Shown: positions 5,230 through 6,869 of the stretch, one piece after another
Layout of the letters: each line of letters starts with the position of its first letter
Position numbering within the stretch: the first letter of the stretch is position 1
Origin: Pseudomonas sp.
GTDB taxonomy: Bacteria > Pseudomonadota > Gammaproteobacteria > Pseudomonadales > Pseudomonadaceae
Reading direction: 5' to 3'
Assembly (NCBI GenBank): GCA_029239415.1
Contig: JAQZAY010000203.1
Coordinates: 1 to 6,869 of the forward strand
Length of the DNA stretch: 6,869 nt
The notes under the pieces: model-generated
Told to the model about the DNA's origin: nothing
The model's input: the letters and a program-made list of their open reading frames with translations, nothing else
Database searches by the model: none
Position numbers and translations under genes: made by a program

Positions 5230-6869
5230 ATGAACGCAATCGCCAAAGGCCTGCAGCGCCAGAAACTGATCATCGTCGGCAACGGCATGGTCGGCCATCA
5301 CTGCGTCGAACAACTGATCGAGCGCGGCGCCCTGGCGCGCTTCGAGCTGCGCGTCTTCGGCGAGGAACGCCAGCGCGCCTACGACCGCGTGCACCTGTCC
5401 GAATACTTCGGCGGCAGCGACGCCGAGGCCCTGGCCATGTGCGACCCCGCGTTCTACGACGCCAATGGCGTGCACCTGCACCTGGGCGAGGCCGTGCTGG
5501 AAATCGACCGCGAGCGCCGCGAAGTCGTCACCCCGCAAGGCCGCTACGCCTACGACCAGTTGATCCTGGCCACCGGTTCGTACCCCTTCGTGCCGCCGAT
5601 CGAAGGCTCCAGCGGCAACGCCCGCCTGGTCTACCGCACCCTCGACGACCTCGATGGCATCCGCGCCGCGGCCAGCGATGCCCGCCGCGGCGTGGTGGTC
5701 GGCGGCGGCCTGCTGGGCCTGGAAGCGGCCAACGCGCTCAAGTCCCTTGGTCTCGAAGCCCACGTGGTGGAATTCGCCCCGCGGCTGATGCCGGTGCAAC
5801 TGGACGGCGAAGGCGGCGCTGCCCTGCGCGCGCAGATCGAAGCCTTGGGCGTGGGCGTGCACCTGTCGCGCGCCACCGAGTCGATCAGCGCTGGCGAAGC
5901 GTACCGCTACCGAATGAACTTCGACGGCGGCGAGCACCTGGAAACCGACCTGATCGTGTTCTCCGCCGGCATCCGTCCGCAGGATACCCTGGGCCGCAGC
6001 AGCGGCCTCGAAATCGCCGCCCGTGGCGGCGTGGTGATCGACGGCCAATGCCGCACCAGCGACGGGCACATCTACGCCATTGGCGAATGCGCCTCCTGGA
6101 ACGGCAGCGTGTTCGGCCTGGTCGCGCCCGGCTACAGCATGGCCCGCAACCTCGCTGCCTTGTTGATGGGCGAGACGGCCACGGCCTTCACCGGCGCCGA
6201 CATGTCGACCAAGCTCAAGCTGCTCGGCGTCGACGTCGGCTCCATTGGCGATGCCCACGGCGCCACGCCCGGCTCGCGCAGCTACCGCTTCATCGACGAA
6301 GCGAACGCTGCCTACCGCCGTCTGGTGGTCGATGCCAGCGGCAAGCGCGTGCTCGGCGCGGTACTGGTCGGCGACAACAGCTACTACGACACCCTGCTGC
6401 AATACGCGCAGAACGGCATCAAGCTGCCGGCCGACCCCGCCGCGCTGATCCTGCCCCAGGGCGGCGGCGCTCCTGCCCTCGGCGCCGATGCGCTGCCCGA
6501 CAGCGCGACCATCTGCTCGTGCCACAACGTCAGCAAGGGCGCGGTCTGCGCCGCCATCGACAGCGGCTGCTCGGACCTTGCCGCGGTCAAGGGCTGCACC
6601 AAGGCCGCCAGCGGCTGCGGTGGCTGCGCGGCCTTGCTCAAGCAGGTCTTCGAGCACGAGCTGACCGCCCGCGGGGTCACCGTCGACAAGAGCCTGTGCG
6701 AGCACTTTGCCTACACCCGCCAGGAGCTTTACGCCCTGGTACGCGTCGAAGGCATCCAGACCTTCGCCGAACTGCTGGGCCGCCACGGCAAGGGCCATGT
6801 CGGCTGCGACATCTGCAAGCCCACCGTTGGCAATATCCTCGCCTCCTGCTGGAACCAGCCGGTCATGGA
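5230..6869 (+). CDS. nirB: Nitrite reductase [NAD(P)H] large subunit, C-terminus cut by the window edge
   Basis: Catalytic subunit of the cytoplasmic siroheme nitrite reductase, which reduces nitrite to ammonium with NirD as small partner. The 546 visible codons are about two thirds of the usual 850 or so. In order: an FAD-binding Rossmann motif GNGMVG (17-22), an NAD(P)H-binding motif GGGLLGLEAA (158-167), the second FAD motif with IYAIGEC (281-287), and a rubredoxin-reductase-like C-terminal domain (about 320-400). Next come a BFD-type [2Fe-2S] site with Cys429, Cys431, Cys463 and Cys466, and a second BFD-like segment with Cys490 (LCEHFAY) and Cys526/Cys529 (GCDICKPTVG). The siroheme/[4Fe-4S] domains lie past the right edge. 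The ATG at 5230 has GAGGA at 5219-5223, 6 bases away. Expression appears to be set by the sigma-54 promoter at 5080 and the leader attenuator. It supplies the second step after the fused nitrate reductase upstream. Confidence 0.96.
   Translation, partial: MNAIAKGLQRQKLIIVGNGMVGHHCVEQLIERGALARFELRVFGEERQRAYDRVHLSEYFGGSDAEALAMCDPAFYDANGVHLHLGEAVLEIDRERREVVTPQGRYAYDQLILATGSYPFVPPIEGSSGNARLVYRTLDDLDGIRAAASDARRGVVVGGGLLGLEAANALKSLGLEAHVVEFAPRLMPVQLDGEGGAALRAQIEALGVGVHLSRATESISAGEAYRYRMNFDGGEHLETDLIVFSAGIRPQDTLGRSSGLEIAARGGVVIDGQCRTSDGHIYAIGECASWNGSVFGLVAPGYSMARNLAALLMGETATAFTGADMSTKLKLLGVDVGSIGDAHGATPGSRSYRFIDEANAAYRRLVVDASGKRVLGAVLVGDNSYYDTLLQYAQNGIKLPADPAALILPQGGGAPALGADALPDSATICSCHNVSKGAVCAAIDSGCSDLAAVKGCTKAASGCGGCAALLKQVFEHELTARGVTVDKSLCEHFAYTRQELYALVRVEGIQTFAELLGRHGKGHVGCDICKPTVGNILASCWNQPVM

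Noticed and set aside
4918..6798. 626-residue minus-strand open frame opposite nirB
   Set aside because: It is antisense to nirB, runs through the terminator, promoter and REP, and has the Ala/Gly/Val/Asp-rich composition of a shadow of a GC-rich gene. No recognisable domain.

Overview
The window looks like chromosomal DNA of a fluorescent Pseudomonas, probably of the P. putida group. The evidence is uniformly high GC with GC-rich third codon positions, a fused nitrate reductase/CysJ-like flavoprotein of the kind annotated in pseudomonads, and extragenic palindromes resembling P. putida REP sequences. The species call is inference.

Layout. Positions 1-772 (minus strand) hold a two-gene operon: a small ParD-like ribbon-helix-helix protein, followed by a type I methionine aminopeptidase that starts inside the stop codon of the first gene and runs off the left edge. 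Positions 773-1127 are a divergent intergenic region. It contains an AT-rich palindrome next to the ParD-like gene, a tentative NtrC site, a long REP-like inverted repeat, a sigma-54 -24/-12 element and a structured leader RNA. Positions 1128-4904 (plus) encode one 1258-residue protein that joins an assimilatory molybdopterin nitrate reductase to a complete CysJ-type flavodoxin/FAD/NADPH module. Positions 4905-5229 are a second regulatory intergenic region: a good NtrC-like site, a degenerate REP, a second sigma-54 element, two ANTAR-type hairpins and a strong intrinsic terminator. Positions 5230-6869 are the first 546 codons of nirB, the large subunit of NAD(P)H nitrite reductase, cut by the right edge.

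How it works together. The fused reductase should take nitrate to nitrite with NADPH electrons, and NirB (with NirD, presumably just outside) takes nitrite to ammonium. Both genes appear to have the same two-step control. A sigma-54 promoter, with a likely NtrC enhancer about 150-170 bases upstream, would sense nitrogen limitation. A leader RNA with two hexaloop hairpins (A at loop position 1, G at position 4, the ANTAR target signature) would let a NasT-type protein relieve termination when nitrate or nitrite is present. In both leaders the second hexaloop is the same six bases, AAAGGC, and its stem overlaps the 5' arm of a competing hairpin. In the nirB leader that hairpin is a textbook terminator. 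In the nitrate reductase leader it is a long hairpin with a poor U-tract. These leaders are the most interesting content of the window. The mechanism is known for nitrate assimilation in Pseudomonas and Azotobacter, so it is not a new system, but it explains nearly all of the non-coding sequence.
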